DNA of 64,000 bases from Vitis vinifera. Taxonomy: Eukaryota > Streptophyta > Magnoliopsida > Vitales > Vitaceae. This document shows, in pieces, positions 10,544 to 23,339 of this stretch; the stretch's first letter is position 1; each line of letters begins with the position of its first letter. The notes below the pieces were generated by a model. The model ran no database searches. It saw nothing but the letters and a program-made list of their open reading frames with translations, and was not told where the DNA came from. The stretch spans positions 5,365,501-5,429,500 of the forward strand of contig NC_081810.1 of the NCBI RefSeq assembly GCF_030704535.1. Direction: 5' to 3'. The position numbers and the translations under genes are program-made.

Positions 10544-13500
10544 TCACCAGCCCATCAGGATTCTTCTAAGTCTATCTACAATCTGGTTTCTACCCACCAT
10601 ATTCAATAATTGAAATTCGCAATTCTCTTCCAAGAGAAATTTGTAGACCTCCCATTCTCGATCCGATGTTGAATGCCTCCCGATTTCAGCCTATAAATCA
10701 AAAGAGTGAAGTGTTAAGTATTTAATAATTCAACTAATTCGCAATTTGCAGGTTATTCAAGAAACCATTGCACAATGGGACTTCTGTGAACAGGCTATTG
10801 ACTTCATCATGATATCCTTAGGATTGGCACAGGATGAAAATCATGCAACCACATGGATGAAATAAGATAACATGCATCCAGTCATTAGGCTTGACTCGTG
10901 AGTTCTAATGCAGAGACAGAATTTTTTAACTAAATTGTCAGTGTTTAAACTGGTTGCACTTCATTAATCCTGCTGCAACACACTGCCTGTAGCTAGTTCA
11001 CAGCAGTTGCAATGTGCTGATGGGTTTTCTGAATCGCTTCCATTTAGATTCCATGTTTTCTTACCGAGAAAATACAGATCCCAAGCATTTTTAGAGCAAG
11101 TGTGGCATCAAAGAAAACTCGTGGTCTTCCCTTCCCTGATAACTCAACTGGATTAGCAACCAAAAGTTCAGTGTCTGGTCCACGGTTCGAAATGACGACA
11201 CGTAGTGGATGAAGCATTTCCACCTTCAGACGAGAACACAAGGCACTTTGCTTCTCAGGATCCACAATCTTTTTCCCATCCTTTTGCTGGATAAATAGGT
11301 CTAAATCACGATAACCTTTGGTGTTTTGTGACAATCGACCATATGATATCTAAATAACAAGAACAAGGAATTATATCAGCCAATGTCGTGTTAGTCAGCA
11401 GAAATGGAGTTGATATTCACATGGTCTGTTTACAACATCTAAGGAAACATGAAAACTTGATCCTGATCACGATGTCACGGGAAAAAAAGCATAAAGAAAT
11501 CACCATCAAGTTTCTGGATATTCATATTTTACTAATCAGCATCTCATTAGAGTGCTACTACTTATTAGCAGCAAAGCCAGTAACTGGCTTATGAAAACCA
11601 ATCAAATAGGAATCCATGGAAATGCTTTGTGTTTTGCTAATGAGACTGGTTTAAACAAATCCTATTGGATGACATGAATTGGCTGAATTTTGTTAATCAC
11701 AATTTGATGTAACAGTGCAACGGAGATCTGAAAAACAGATTGCTATGCATTCTCTGGGTCAGGTTGGTAGGAAGCTTAGATTTTTAAATATTATATGATA
11801 TCTTTTAAAGAAGAGTGGCACCATATGCCATCATATCCTTTTTTTGGATGGGGGTTGGGGGGGTGGAGTGGACAGAGGTACTAATCAACAAAAGACTGTC
11901 ATCTCAGATCGATGTAACCCAATCACGTCATTTTCTATAAAATAGCACAATGTGATAAGTCAAGTAGTGAACCACTTCCATTTCCAGCTTAGGATAATGA
12001 AGCTGACACAAAAATACCCCACACCAAATTCTTAACTAGTAAAGCTGCTTGTCAAAACTTAAAACCCATTAGATAAACATGAGTAGATGATCAGTACCTT
12101 GATATTGCAGTCTTTCAAAGTTCTTAAAATGTCGTAAACAAGACCCTTGTGATCAACACAATATATTTGCAGCAATGTGTGAGCTGGACTCAAGGAATTG
12201 TCCACAATTACACTGGCCTTCTTTAGAATTGTCATATCTGGGCTGAGAGCTTGTGAGTGGGATTCCTTATCTGATAGTTCACATCTGAACAACTCTTCAG
12301 CTATCCCTGGAGAGAGAGAAGAGACACACTGATGATTTTCATATTCAGGACCTGCCAACTGAAGTTCACAGCTGATACATGATTCCCCTAAAACAGCATA
12401 CAATTGTTCCAACGTGTCATCTTGTCTCTTTTTTGTATGCAGAAGCTCCCTGGAATATATTGCAGGAGACAACAGAGATCAATAACCACCAGGATTCCAG
12501 CTTTAATTAATTGGTGACATTTTATAACATCATATAACTACTAAACAAAAACCTTTCATCAATCAAAGGGAGACAATAAACTGGGTCCAGCCAATTCCCG
12601 TCCACCCTCCAACATACTGATATCTCAATTTAACAGTTTGTATGATATTCTTAGTGAGTTATTTTTGGTTGTTGGGGGGACGTTCTTCAATGAAAAAGGT
12701 AGGAAAACACCAGTGTAGACACCAAGCAGAAAAATGGACAAACAAATATGGAATTATAGATCCATGTATCAGCCACTGTCCCCCAAACTGGTAACTTGAA
12801 AATTCCTAGAAACTAAGCTGATGAGAGAAAGCAGATATTTTAAAAAACGGAAAAGCTTGATAGAAAGATCAAAAGCTTAAAAGTAGTACTAAGCAAATGT
12901 CAAGACTCTAACCTGATCTCAATACCCTGGTGGCCATGAGCACTAATCTAAGGGTAATGTCACCAAGGTAATAATGAATACCAAGTGAAATTTGGATTGA
13001 ATTAATCAGGAGAACACAGAATTATATAATGAAACTTGTCGATGATCACTTGAATAGGATTAGAAAAGTGGGCTTTTGATAAAAGTCTAATGAAATATAA
13101 GGATAAGACAAAGAAAGAAACTATCTAGGAGCTACATTAGAAGCTCTTTCATTTTTCTCAGAAACCGACTACTCGCTGACTGGTCCAAAACAAGTAGCTT
13201 CTGGACAGCACATACATTTAGTATGTGGTAGAAAGTTGTGTTGTATGAGATGCAGTTGACACATGCAAAAATCAAGTGAACCCCAATACAAACACTCACA
13301 TGTTATCTGTTATAAAGAAGAGGTCCAAGACTCTGCCATCAGGAGTGGTTGTCACTTTCACCCTTTGAATTGTAAGCTCGAGCTCACTGAGAACTTGAGT
13401 GACATCTAACAAAGATCAATACCCACATTAGGGCTGCAAATAAACAAAATGAAAGAAGAACCTAAAGAAAAAACACTGCTTTTACCATGCAACAATCCTT

Positions 13501-14680
13501 TTCGATCTAGGCAAAAGAACTTCAACAAGTAAACTGGAGAAGGCGCGGTGCAGTCCGACTGCTGGTTGAAGCAATATGACACTGAACACGGTGGACATAT
13601 AGATATAAGGCGATCTTTCAAATTTGACCATCTTATGATGTGGGAGCTAGAATGAGGAATCACCCATAATACTATGTAGCACCATATACCATCAGTTGAA
13701 ATGTCTACAGACAGACATGTTTCATAGAAAAAACAGGATCTGTCAGTATAAGCAGTGGAAACCCATTCAAAGCTTAGACCCAAAAAAATAAAATAAAATT
13801 CCAATTAGCATTTATAAGTCAACCATCACACTGGTTTGAAAAATTGAATCCAGAAAATGAGTGAAAATAGGAAAAATTACAACTACTAAAGAATTGGCAT
13901 CCAGACAACAAAAAGCGCTTTAATAAAATTGGTCAGACATGATACAGTTGCATGGTTACATGTTTATGAACATGGAAAACACAAAATTTTGGAATTATAA
14001 CCGATGGCCCAGAAATAGTGAGAGGTGGCATCAAAGTTACTAAAGACAATAAAGAAAATTCGGTCCATCTATCATCTCCATTGACTGGAAAAAACAAGGA
14101 ACAAAGTATTGAAATAAAATTGGAAAAGGGAGTCTCATTGCACATCAAATCCTAACGAATAGGCTAAAAGTCCAATTGGTAGGTGAAAAAATGTTGGATA
14201 ATTTTCTTTTTGTTTGGGAGCCAATAATACAAAGGTTCCACCTAAGGGAAAACTAATACGACACTTGTTTTTGGTTGAATTGAGTACTTTCTCCTCCTTC
14301 GTCGCAAACCAATAAAAAAATTTCAGGTTTTCTTTTTTTTCTTTTTCTTTTTTTCCCTCGGTTTTCTCAGCAACCAAACATAGGAAAAAGATTACGTACA
14401 CGAAGAGAAAAACCAAAATTATCCAGAGATTAAAGCACAAAAATTAAAACAACCAAAAAAAAAAAAAGAGTAATTGAAATGCAAATCAAACGCATAAAAA
14501 AACTGAACCAAACACAACAATAATACCTCCTTTGGTAATGTAGAGTCCAAAATTCAGGATTGTTCTGCAGATATCGCATCCGAGGCCGGTCTTATCGGGA
14601 CAATTCACGGTGATGACGCAGGGCTCACCCAGCTTCGTCCCTTTCTGAATCAAAACGACGTCGTCGTTAAGCACGATCAT
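10544..14680 (-). CDS. ACR9/ACR10-like: ACT domain-repeat protein, ACR9/ACR10 type
   Basis: Six exons join in frame on the minus strand: 14527-14680, 13486-13704, 13300-13405, 12098-12449, 11065-11349 and 10544-10690. They encode 420 residues, close to the ~410 of Arabidopsis ACR9 and ACR10. ACT repeats begin with VITVNCPDKTGLGCDICR (about residue 22), YLLKFFCLDRKGLLHDV (about 110) and LLQIYCVDHKGLVYDI (about 250). A conserved C-terminal block follows (VANPVELSGKGRPRVFFDA; IFSAEIGRHS) and looks like a degenerate further ACT unit. The protein ends in MGW. The start is the first ATG after an upstream in-frame stop; it reads MIVLNDD where relatives read MGxxxDD. ACR proteins are thought to sense amino acids or regulate, with no catalytic domain, and the ligand is unknown. 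A G-box lies about 200 bp upstream. Confidence 0.92.
14352..14378 (-). promoter_or_regulatory. 27-nt first-intron element (second copy)
   Basis: The sense strand reads TTTGGTTGCTGAGAAAACCG then AGGGAAA, in intron 1 of the ACR gene about 150 nt past its donor. It matches the copy at 7883-7909 except for one base. Pyrimidine-rich sequence on the plus strand surrounds both copies. Confidence 0.4.
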
Positions 14681-14880
14681 AGCGGAAAATTCCGATAAGG
14701 TGCCGGATTCCCAATCCAAACAAATCTCCCCCACGCGTTGAAACGGGGTTACACGGCGGATTTCCCCCGTGGAGTTGGATCCGTTCTCTATTAGAATCTA
14801 GAGAGAGAGGGAGGAGCTGTGACAAAAAGCTGAGAACCGCGCTCAGTGAAGTTAGTTGTCCCCAATATATTTTCCAAGTT

Positions 14881-14890
14881 GCCACGTGTC
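14881..14890 (-). promoter_or_regulatory. G-box / ABRE-like site upstream of the ACR gene
   Basis: The minus strand reads GACACGTGGC, with the palindromic CACGTG at 14883-14888. This matches the ABRE/G-box core bound by plant bZIP and bHLH factors. It lies about 200 bp upstream of the ACR start codon. Whether it is used is inference. Confidence 0.45.
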
Positions 14891-14899
14891 AAAAAAGTT

Positions 14900-17089
14900 A
14901 TGGTCGTTGAAATCTGTTTTGGGTGAGGAGTATAGGTGTCAACGTGTGTGGAAACGTGACTCTTACACACTGTTAGCGGTTGCAATAACATGAATCGAAA
15001 ATGATATATTTAAAGATATAAAAATTTTGGTGATAATTTATTTATAAATTGACTCTAGGAATATGAATTCAAAATAACTAGATAAATCTTTTAAATCATT
15101 TATTTAAAATTATATTTCAATTTCAATTCTGATTAATAACAAATCCATTAGCTGTTTTAAAATCTTGAAACATAATTCTTTTAGGAAAAAATATTATTCA
15201 TTAATTTCTTTAGATTATGGTTGATTCTCCAAAATGTTAAGAAAAAAAATAATTTTTTTAATATTTGATTTCACTATAATTTTTTTAAAAAAAAAATTAA
15301 ATATAATTAAAATTAATTATAAATTTATAAATTTTAAAACTATTTAATTCTTATATAATGGAAGAAACTAGATGAAATAAATTTAAAAAACATATAAAAT
15401 GAATTTATTAACTTTAAATTTATTTTGGGGTTGTTATTTGCAACATCCATTTTGCTAAATATAACACTTTTTTATCATATTTTTTCTACATACATTTTTT
15501 AATAAATAACTCTCTCTAACCTCCTCTCAATATATTAAACATAAATTATAGTTAATTAAAACTACGAAATACAATGAATGATGAAATTCAATCATCCGAT
15601 GACAATTTTCAGGTAAGATTTATAACTTTCATTTTTTTATAAAGAAATATATATATTTATCAAAGAAAAAAAAAAAAAACTGGCAACCTTGGTGGGGCTT
15701 CGAATAACAATTGAGTTTTTATTTATTTTATTTTTTTCTCAAATTTTATAGAACTAAACACAATTTTATAATTTTTTATTAAAATATTTAAAAAAATATT
15801 ATATCTAATTAAAATATTTTTTTATTAACATAGAGGATATTTCATTTTTTTCAATCTATTATTTCTCTATTAATTACTACATGAAAATTCAAAAAAAAAA
15901 AAATCCTGATTTCGATCTATTGTGATCAACATATGAAGCCAAGATAGGTAAACAGCTCCTTTTCTATAAAATTCTGTCTGGAAATGATTTTTGTTATCAA
16001 TTTGACTCCAATCTTTATTGAATAGAAACAGACATTTTTCCATTTCTCATCATAGCATATTTGGAACCAAATAAATAAGATGAACCCTATCCTGGAAACA
16101 AATAAAATGCAAAATGGTTAGATTATATGGTTGGCCTTCTGTTGGCGACTGGGCCTCATTGAAAATGACGGATCTAACCTTTGGACGAAACCAAGGGACA
16201 TTTCAATCAAAATCACAACCTACGCCGTCACTAGTCAAACTTCACTAAACACAATAGTCCAACTCGTGAGAACGAAAGGCAACTTTTTTACAACTCACAA
16301 GGACCGTATGATTTCTGACTCACTAAACAAAAAGAACAAAAGATAAAAATAATATTATATAAAAAAGAATAACCCAAATCTTAATAACAATAATTTTAGA
16401 ATGAATTAAAATACATTGATAAATGGAAAAAAGATGTATTTCTCAACATAATCTAAACTCTAATGATAATTATTAAGCTACAAAATATAAAAAATATAAT
16501 TCAAAATTGAAACAATTAAATTAGTTTAATAACAAATTATATATATTAAATATTTGATCAAATAAATTACTATTACATCTTAAAAATAAAATTAACTTTT
16601 AAAAGAAATAATATCTTATAAGAATAAACCAATTTACAACAATTAATAAAAATAAATATATTATTTTAATCATTTTAAAAAATACCTAAAATAATTTTGT
16701 AAAATATCCTTACTATCATTTAAAATAAACATTAATTAATAAGAAGTCACCAGATTCTTATGCTACAAGCCAAGACTCGAGAAGTTTCCACATAGATCTA
16801 AAACACCAAATTGATTTAAACAAAAGACAATCGAATCATGCAATTAGCTTTCCAATCTAAGCTGTTGACAGACTCCCCCTTTTTTCCACACTGGAATCTT
16901 TCAACCAAAGATGAACATTGATGAAAGGGAAACGAAAAGAATCCAAAACAAATTGGGCAAAGTTCAAATTTCCATTACTTGTGGAAAATGAGAGTTGCAG
17001 ATAACAGTGAAACAAGAGTCCTTAAAAACAATCTAAAAACACAATCTACATCCACTAGCGCTGGATCCAAACCTTTTAAGAAATTACAA
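14900..17089. other. AT-rich spacer between the ACR and histone H4 genes
   Basis: Very AT-rich with long A and T runs. A less AT-rich patch at 16120-16340 contains a 71-codon plus-strand open frame with no recognisable features, which I do not call a gene. The final ~150 bp before 17090 is probably the H4 3' untranslated region. Confidence 0.5.
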
Positions 17090-17407
<318 letters not shown>

Positions 17408-17464
17408 CTAGAATTCTAGGGTTTCGGATTTGATTTTGATGCGATACAATGGAGTCTTGACGGG

Positions 17465-17655
17465 TATTTATATAGAATGTGGAGTTTGAACTTCAGAGCG
17501 TGAAAATATCGGCGGGGATTAATGGCGGTCCTTGGTTTAAATTCAATCTACGGCCCTTGATGTCGATCCGCGTAGTGAGTTTGAATTGTATGTGAGTCGT
17601 CGATTTGGAGTCAATCGACGGATGAAAGCGTTTAGCAGATAGTTGGACGCGGATT
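17465..17655 (-). promoter_or_regulatory. Histone H4 promoter: TATA box and octamer elements
   Basis: On the minus strand a TATA box (TATATAAATA) lies at 17474-17465, about 65 bp upstream of the ATG. Further up, CGCGGATC at 17572-17565 is an exact copy of the plant histone octamer. A diverged octamer in the opposite orientation (CGCGGATT on the plus strand) lies at 17648-17655. Octamers of this kind are established in plant H3 and H4 promoters as S-phase and meristem elements. Confidence 0.75.
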
Positions 17656-17699
17656 GTGCTGTCTTCGAGGGAAGTATTAGTTTTGGCGGGTTCCAAAAG

Positions 17700-18300
17700 G
17701 GCAGCGTGGATTTAGTGCACAATTCAAAATTTTTACTCTACCCATCTATTTTGATATAATCATACTAGTATTTCTAAAATTTGAAAAAATTATGGTACAA
17801 TCTTCTACACTAAGGGAAATAATAAACATAATTTTCGAAACCAATATGAATTATATTTAAAATTTAAATTTTTTTCTATGATAAATATATTAGATGGATA
17901 TAAATTACAATAAAAATAAGTTTTTATACATGGATGATAAAAATATATTATTATTTATTTATCATAAAATAAAATTTTCATATTATTTGTAGAATAATAT
18001 TCATCGGCTTAAATATCAAATAGTAAAATCTAATATTCGATTTATGTTTTTGGTTTATTTATTTGATCAATTTAAGAGTAAAGTAATTTTGAGTAATTTT
18101 TTAAAAATTGGAGTTGTCACTATAAAGTGAATCCACTTGTTTAATGGTCCATCTTTAATGTAAAGAAGGTCTAATTTTTTCAAATTTAAGAAGATGTCGT
18201 TGTGTGTGTGGCATTTTGTCATACTCAAATTTTAAATTTATGTTTCATATTCATTGCAATTATCATTTAGTAACTTTAGTTTAAATTGCTTGAATCGAGC
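17700..18300. other. AT-rich spacer, no gene seen
   Basis: Very AT-rich sequence beyond the H4 promoter. No frame, repeat boundary or RNA gene is recognisable. It may already include the low-coordinate end of the decayed copia LTR. Confidence 0.45.
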
Positions 18301-20398
18301 TTATCCTTATGATAATTGTACAAGTGCATGATAATTCGAGTCAAAAATAATAATTGGATTTGGATTACTATTTCTATTAAAAAAAATAAGATATTGTAAA
18401 AATGCGTAGAATTATGATCTTGCTAATTTCTACCAAGTGATTACAAAACTCATGCTTGCTTGTAGTAAGGGGTTTGGTTATCATCATCAAGGATTTTGAT
18501 TTGTGTGATTCTTCCATATATATCCAATGAATTCAAAATCAATTTGTTCCATCATGACATGATATATTGTATTTTTCCTAATATCTTTAAAACACTAACC
18601 ATCTCTATAGACCACATATTTTGCTTTAAAATTGAATCCGGAAAAAATCTCAAATCCATTACATGTTTTTATTTGCTTGTGCAAATTTAATATATTGTGC
18701 CTCAATTGTGGAAAAAATAATACGATTTTGCAATTTGGACTACCGAAACTCCCTTACAAAAGTGAATAGGTATATAGCATGAAGCAAAACTATGACTATT
18801 CAAATCAAAACACATATTATAATGGGGTTATCTATGATGGAAATTTTGGATTACTTCATTTCCTGATCCTGAATCTCATAAGGTGCATGCTATTTATCAT
18901 AGGTTTCTCCAAATCTAACATAGCAAAAAACTATGACTATAAAAACCAAAATACATATTATATCTAAATAATAGAACTCATGTCTACGATTTGAATGTTC
19001 CCAAATCTTTTTCAAGTTGATGAAAATGTCGAAAAACATCATAAAACTCATCTACTTGATATTTTTCCACCTAATTTGTCCTCACATGGGCTCAGGCATA
19101 ATAAAAGTGTAAGTTTTTCTCTTCTTTCTTACGAATGGCTAGGTTTCTCTTTAGTGGTTCGTTGGAAAACAAAAAATGACAAAAGACTAAACCCTAAACT
19201 CCAAAGGGGGTTTATATAGCTCTTTATGAGTTTAAGTGGTTTGAACCCAAAATAGGTTTGTCACCTAATCCAACCCACCTAGGTCTTAATCAATTAATTA
19301 ACTCTATTAGGGTTCAATTAATTAATTAGTCTAATTTAGAAAGTCAAATCACAAGATCTAGTGCAACTTTACATTTTTATCAAAATACTTTTATGCATAA
19401 TAATGAACTAGGAACCTAAATCCCTTAAATAAAATGTACCCCCACAAATTAGAAGCTCTAGTGGGGATTACTATGACTCATAGAAAAATATTGACTTTCT
19501 TACAATTTAATTTTAAAGTTGATTAAACATTCCACTAAAGAAAGTCAACTAAACTCTAATATCTTATGAAATTACAACAAGCTAATAGGGTTTGTAACCT
19601 ACTATTTATTGCATACAGATTTCCCATAAAACTAGTATATGTAATCTAACGGGATAGTGTTATCAACCCAAGATAATTACTTTTCCATTCCTTGAGTTAA
19701 AGATCTTCTTATTATGTGATCAATTGACATATTTTAGCTCATAAAAAGCATATGTCCAATTTCATTTAAGGAATTATTAAGACCACATATTTTATAATCA
19801 CATGTCATTTGGATCGCCGGTGAAACACGTTATCTCAATCCTATAAGATATCATAATGTAGGATACATGTTGCCACCAACCTCCATTAATAGTGACTCAA
19901 TTTATGAGGATATATGACTACATTAAGGTCTCACTTATAGGTTAAAATTTCCTATTGATTTCAATATAAGCTCAATATCCTCTCAAGATTGAGAGTCTAT
20001 ATAATATAGTAACTTTGTAAATCATGACAACCTAATAACTTTATGTTATGTTCATCATAGATTCAAACTGATGTATAACCATGCATACTAATGCATTCAC
20101 CATATGAAACTCATCCCAACAACTGAGACAAATCATTCTCCAATTAGGATATAGTACACTACAACTTCTATTGAATTTATCCAAACTCATGAACCGATAA
20201 TGAGCTATTGATCATCTTATAAGAAACTCATAACTTATATATTTTGTACAACTCCTAATATACCAAAATAATGTATAATGCAAATAATATGGATTTGAAT
20301 GTTCAAATTAATATCAATGCAAACAATAGATAGAAAAGTGGAAGCTTATGTATAACTTTATTACATCATATCCCGCTTTTAAATGATATATCCCAACA
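18300..20398 (-). mobile_element. Long LTR of a decayed Ty1/copia element (left limit uncertain)
   Basis: The minus strand starts at 20398 with TGTTGGGATATATC, a typical copia LTR start. It is preceded by TGAGTTATGAGAT, which resembles a decayed polypurine tract. A TATA box (CTATATAAACCCCC on the minus strand) lies near 19200-19220. Within it, two diverged copies of an ACTATGACTAT...CATATTAT segment begin near 18786 and 18928. I could not find the CA end, so the left boundary is a guess. If the interior at 20.4-22.1 kb belongs to it, this is the 3' LTR. Confidence 0.5.
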
Positions 20399-22080
20399 AT
20401 CTCATAACTCATTTCAATTCTATTCAATGTTTTTTATTTGGATTTGTATGAATTTTGCACACCATTTCGATTGTATGTATAATATTAGATTTTGTATGTA
20501 TGAAACTCATGACTATAGAAGCATATGGAATATGCCTCATCTCATTATTATTTTTTAAATTATCTGAATTTTACTTTAAACTTAAAGTCTTTAGGAAGCC
20601 TCATCCCAACCAGTTTGGCATTCTTCATATTGAACTCCTTAACAATCATTCAATATGTTTTTTTGTGATAGTCTTAACTTTCTTACTTTTCCATCACATT
20701 TAACCTTCATGTCTAGCTAGAATTTGCTTCTTCGATCCAAATCATTTGATGGATTTTCTCAAATATTTTTAACTTGTTAATCTAATATATTTTTTCAATG
20801 AATGGCATGTCATCAACATATAGTAAATGAACGATACAATTATCATCCACGAATTTATAAGAGAAAGCCAGAGATTTAAGAGAGTTTTACATTTGTGTAA
20901 ACTATATGAACTTTTCCTAAGATTTAACAATATTATAGAGACCTTCCTTGAAATTTGATAGTACTTCATACACCTCCCCTTTATTTTGACACATTACAGT
21001 GACATCATATGTTCGATTTTGTTTCTAACATCTTAATTAACTTAAATGTCTTCACTAAAAATGATTTAAATCACACTAACATCAATTTGGGATTTTTCCC
21101 CCCTTTATTCCTCCTCTATAAAACTCAAATCTTGAAACTTAATTATAAAATACAAATCCACATCAATTCTTTTCTTTTTTTCTTTGAATCACCATGTAGA
21201 AAAATAATTTCGACATTCAATTACTTAGACTTGAAGCCTAAGCTTATATGAGGTCTAAACTAACTCAAACAAAGGACATTTTGACACCTTGAGAAAATAT
21301 TTTATAAAAGTCATACCTTTCCCCTCTTCAAACCCTCATATAATTAACTTTGCTTTGTGTTTGATGTGATTGCTTTTTAACCCTTTGGTAATTCAATAAG
21401 ATAGTATATGACATTCCTATACAAAGAATTAATATCATCTTTGTATACTTTTTATTCATGCACTCTTACTTCTTAATAACTTTCTAGTTTTTTCCCATCT
21501 CATATACTGTCTAGCATAGAACTCGTTATACATATTCACTAGCATAGAACTTTTTAATATGATGACTCATCCTTGTAGATATTCTTAATTGAGTTGTGAG
21601 AGGATTAATATTCATCTTCCAATGTAAGAGGATTAATCACTTTTATACTAGTGTTGTAAAGTTTATCAACATGTTCAAAATCTTTTACTAGATCTTCTAA
21701 AGTTGCAACATTCCAACTTTCAATTATTCTTTTGCTTTGGGATCCCATGGTCAATAACAAAGCTCATCATTCTAATAACCCAAGAAAAAAGAACATCTTA
21801 ATTGTCAACAAGATTCAAGCTTTGTTCTTTTGATGCACAAAGATAGATCTTATATATGAAATTCTCAAATGTGCATGTGAAACTTCGATTCCTCTCTAAA
21901 CTTGTTCTGGATAATCTTCTTTACGAGAATCTGAAGAAGAGAGTTCAATCGGATAACAAGCCATAAGCATTGTCACAAATGGTGTGTTGCATCTTTTTAC
22001 AATCTTACCTTTTCAAATTTATGGGACATGTTACTAAGAAACATTTTTTATTTACCAAACTAGGCGTGATAAGTGATAAC
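20399..22080 (-). mobile_element. Degenerate Ty1/copia internal region with reverse transcriptase motif
   Basis: On the minus strand around 20855-20810, the frame reads VDDNCIVHLLYVDDMPFIEK. This is the YVDDM catalytic motif of copia reverse transcriptase followed by the usual I-x-K context. Stops and frameshifts interrupt it on both sides. No matching 5' LTR is seen up to the ATP synthase gene promoter, so the element is truncated or rearranged there. Confidence 0.55.
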
Positions 22081-22209
22081 TACTCCCATAATTCATGGGT
22101 GTCAAATGGTTGAAATTGGGAGGGGAAATCCAACAAGGCCGAGGGAGCGGTCCGATGCATGGAGACCCCGGGCGGAGAGTGGGGCCTCAATTCAAGGCCT
22201 GAGCTGGAC

Positions 22210-22215
22210 TGGGCT
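22210..22215 (+). promoter_or_regulatory. Site II-like TGGGCT element
   Basis: TGGGCT lies about 120 bp upstream of the ATP synthase subunit start, in a GC-rich promoter patch (22120-22220). TGGGCY (site II) elements are common in promoters of plant nuclear genes for respiratory proteins. Only one exact copy is seen close to the gene. Confidence 0.35.
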
Positions 22216-22336
22216 TGGCTAACTTTTGTCATGCCTACGTACTAATACTCTCGAATCAAACAGCCTCTCTCTACAGAAGTCCAGAAGAAGAGGCACCGAA
22301 CAGAGCCAGGAGAGTGATCGGAAGTTAGACGCAGAG

Positions 22337-23167
22337 ATGCGGAAGTTCGATCCGTGGCCCGTATTTTTCAGGCGGGAGTGGAACCGGAACTGGCCTTTCC
22401 TGGTCGGTTTCGCCGTCACGGGCATCATCATCACCGTGTATTCTCTTAGCCTCACAGGTACTATACTACTACCTTCTCTTCATCTCTTTCTTAACTGTTA
22501 AGCTCTAATCATCTGATAAAAATCGACTTTTTTCTTTACGATCTGCAGAAGAGGATGCCAAGAAGTCGCCCTTCGTTCAGAGGCACGAGAGGAGGTACCT
22601 CTCAAAACTCCTTTAATTCATCTCGGTGCGCGACACCCTAGATTTTGTATAGCGTCCATCAAAACATTTTTTTTACTTAATTTTTCCTGCGTTTTTTTTT
22701 TTTGGTTCGTGTGTGTTAGATTGGGTATTGAATATCTTGTATTTTCCTTATATACTGCGCCAATAGCAGTGTTGTTTCTCATTGTTTACTTTTATCGTAC
22801 TTTATTGCACGTCTCCATTAACTTTGTTTGAAATTTATGAAGAGAATTACCAGAGATCACAGGTGCTGAATTGAATTTGTTCGGAGGTTGATAAATTGAT
22901 GGCATATATTGAATTTGCCAATATAACCAATCTGGTAATCACAATGGAGATGAAGAATATTACACACTTTCTTAAGGTAATGGTTGCATGACTATCATCT
23001 TCAAAGGAGCGGAGCTGAGCTGAGCAGGGATAATGATATGTATTAATGTGATAACAGTTTTTGCTTGGGGTGTACTGGTTGGTTGAATAGCTAGAATTTT
23101 AGATGGTGCATGCATTCTTGTTGTAGAGCTGTTAGTTTAATGCTTTCCTTTTTCTATTTGTAGGTGA
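22337..23167 (+). CDS. Mitochondrial ATP synthase ~6-kDa subunit
   Basis: Coding exons 22337-22457, 22549-22594 and 23164-23167 splice to 56 residues. The third supplies only one base of the last Arg codon and the TGA stop. The protein starts MRKFDPWPVFFRREWNRNWP, has one hydrophobic segment (about residues 20-38, FLVGFAVTGIIITVYSLSL) and ends TEEDAKKSPFVQRHERR. This matches, from memory, the plant-specific 6-kDa subunit of the mitochondrial F1Fo ATP synthase (Arabidopsis At3g46430/At5g59613 type). The family usually has KM-x-LG after the hydrophobic part; here it is VYSLSL. A one-pass inner-membrane topology is inferred. The stop codon at the exon 3 start means nearly all of that exon is 3' untranslated. 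Confidence 0.88.
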
Positions 23168-23339
23168 ATTTCTGTAAGCCAATGGAGTACTTGCAGATAC
23201 ACGCTCTTTTTGGGAGGAAAGGAAAGACTTGCTTCTGTTTTCATGGCGTTTAGTAACAAAAGAGATGTTATTCTTGTGTTAGCAGTTGCTTTGACTCGAA
23301 TGATATAGAATGCAAGTAGTTAGGTCATATACCCTATGT

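Noticed and set aside
14681-14734. GTG start extending the ACR protein
   Set aside because: No upstream in-frame ATG exists before a stop, and family proteins start at the equivalent of the ATG at 14680.
18787-18964. Two spaced similar segments resembling a CRISPR-like or direct repeat
   Set aside because: Only two diverged copies inside an LTR-like region; plants have no CRISPR arrays.
22595-22615. Read-through C-terminus for the ATP synthase subunit (YLSKLL after ERR)
   Set aside because: AG|GTACCT is a good donor, and splicing to 23164 gives the family-like ending ERR with a stop immediately after.
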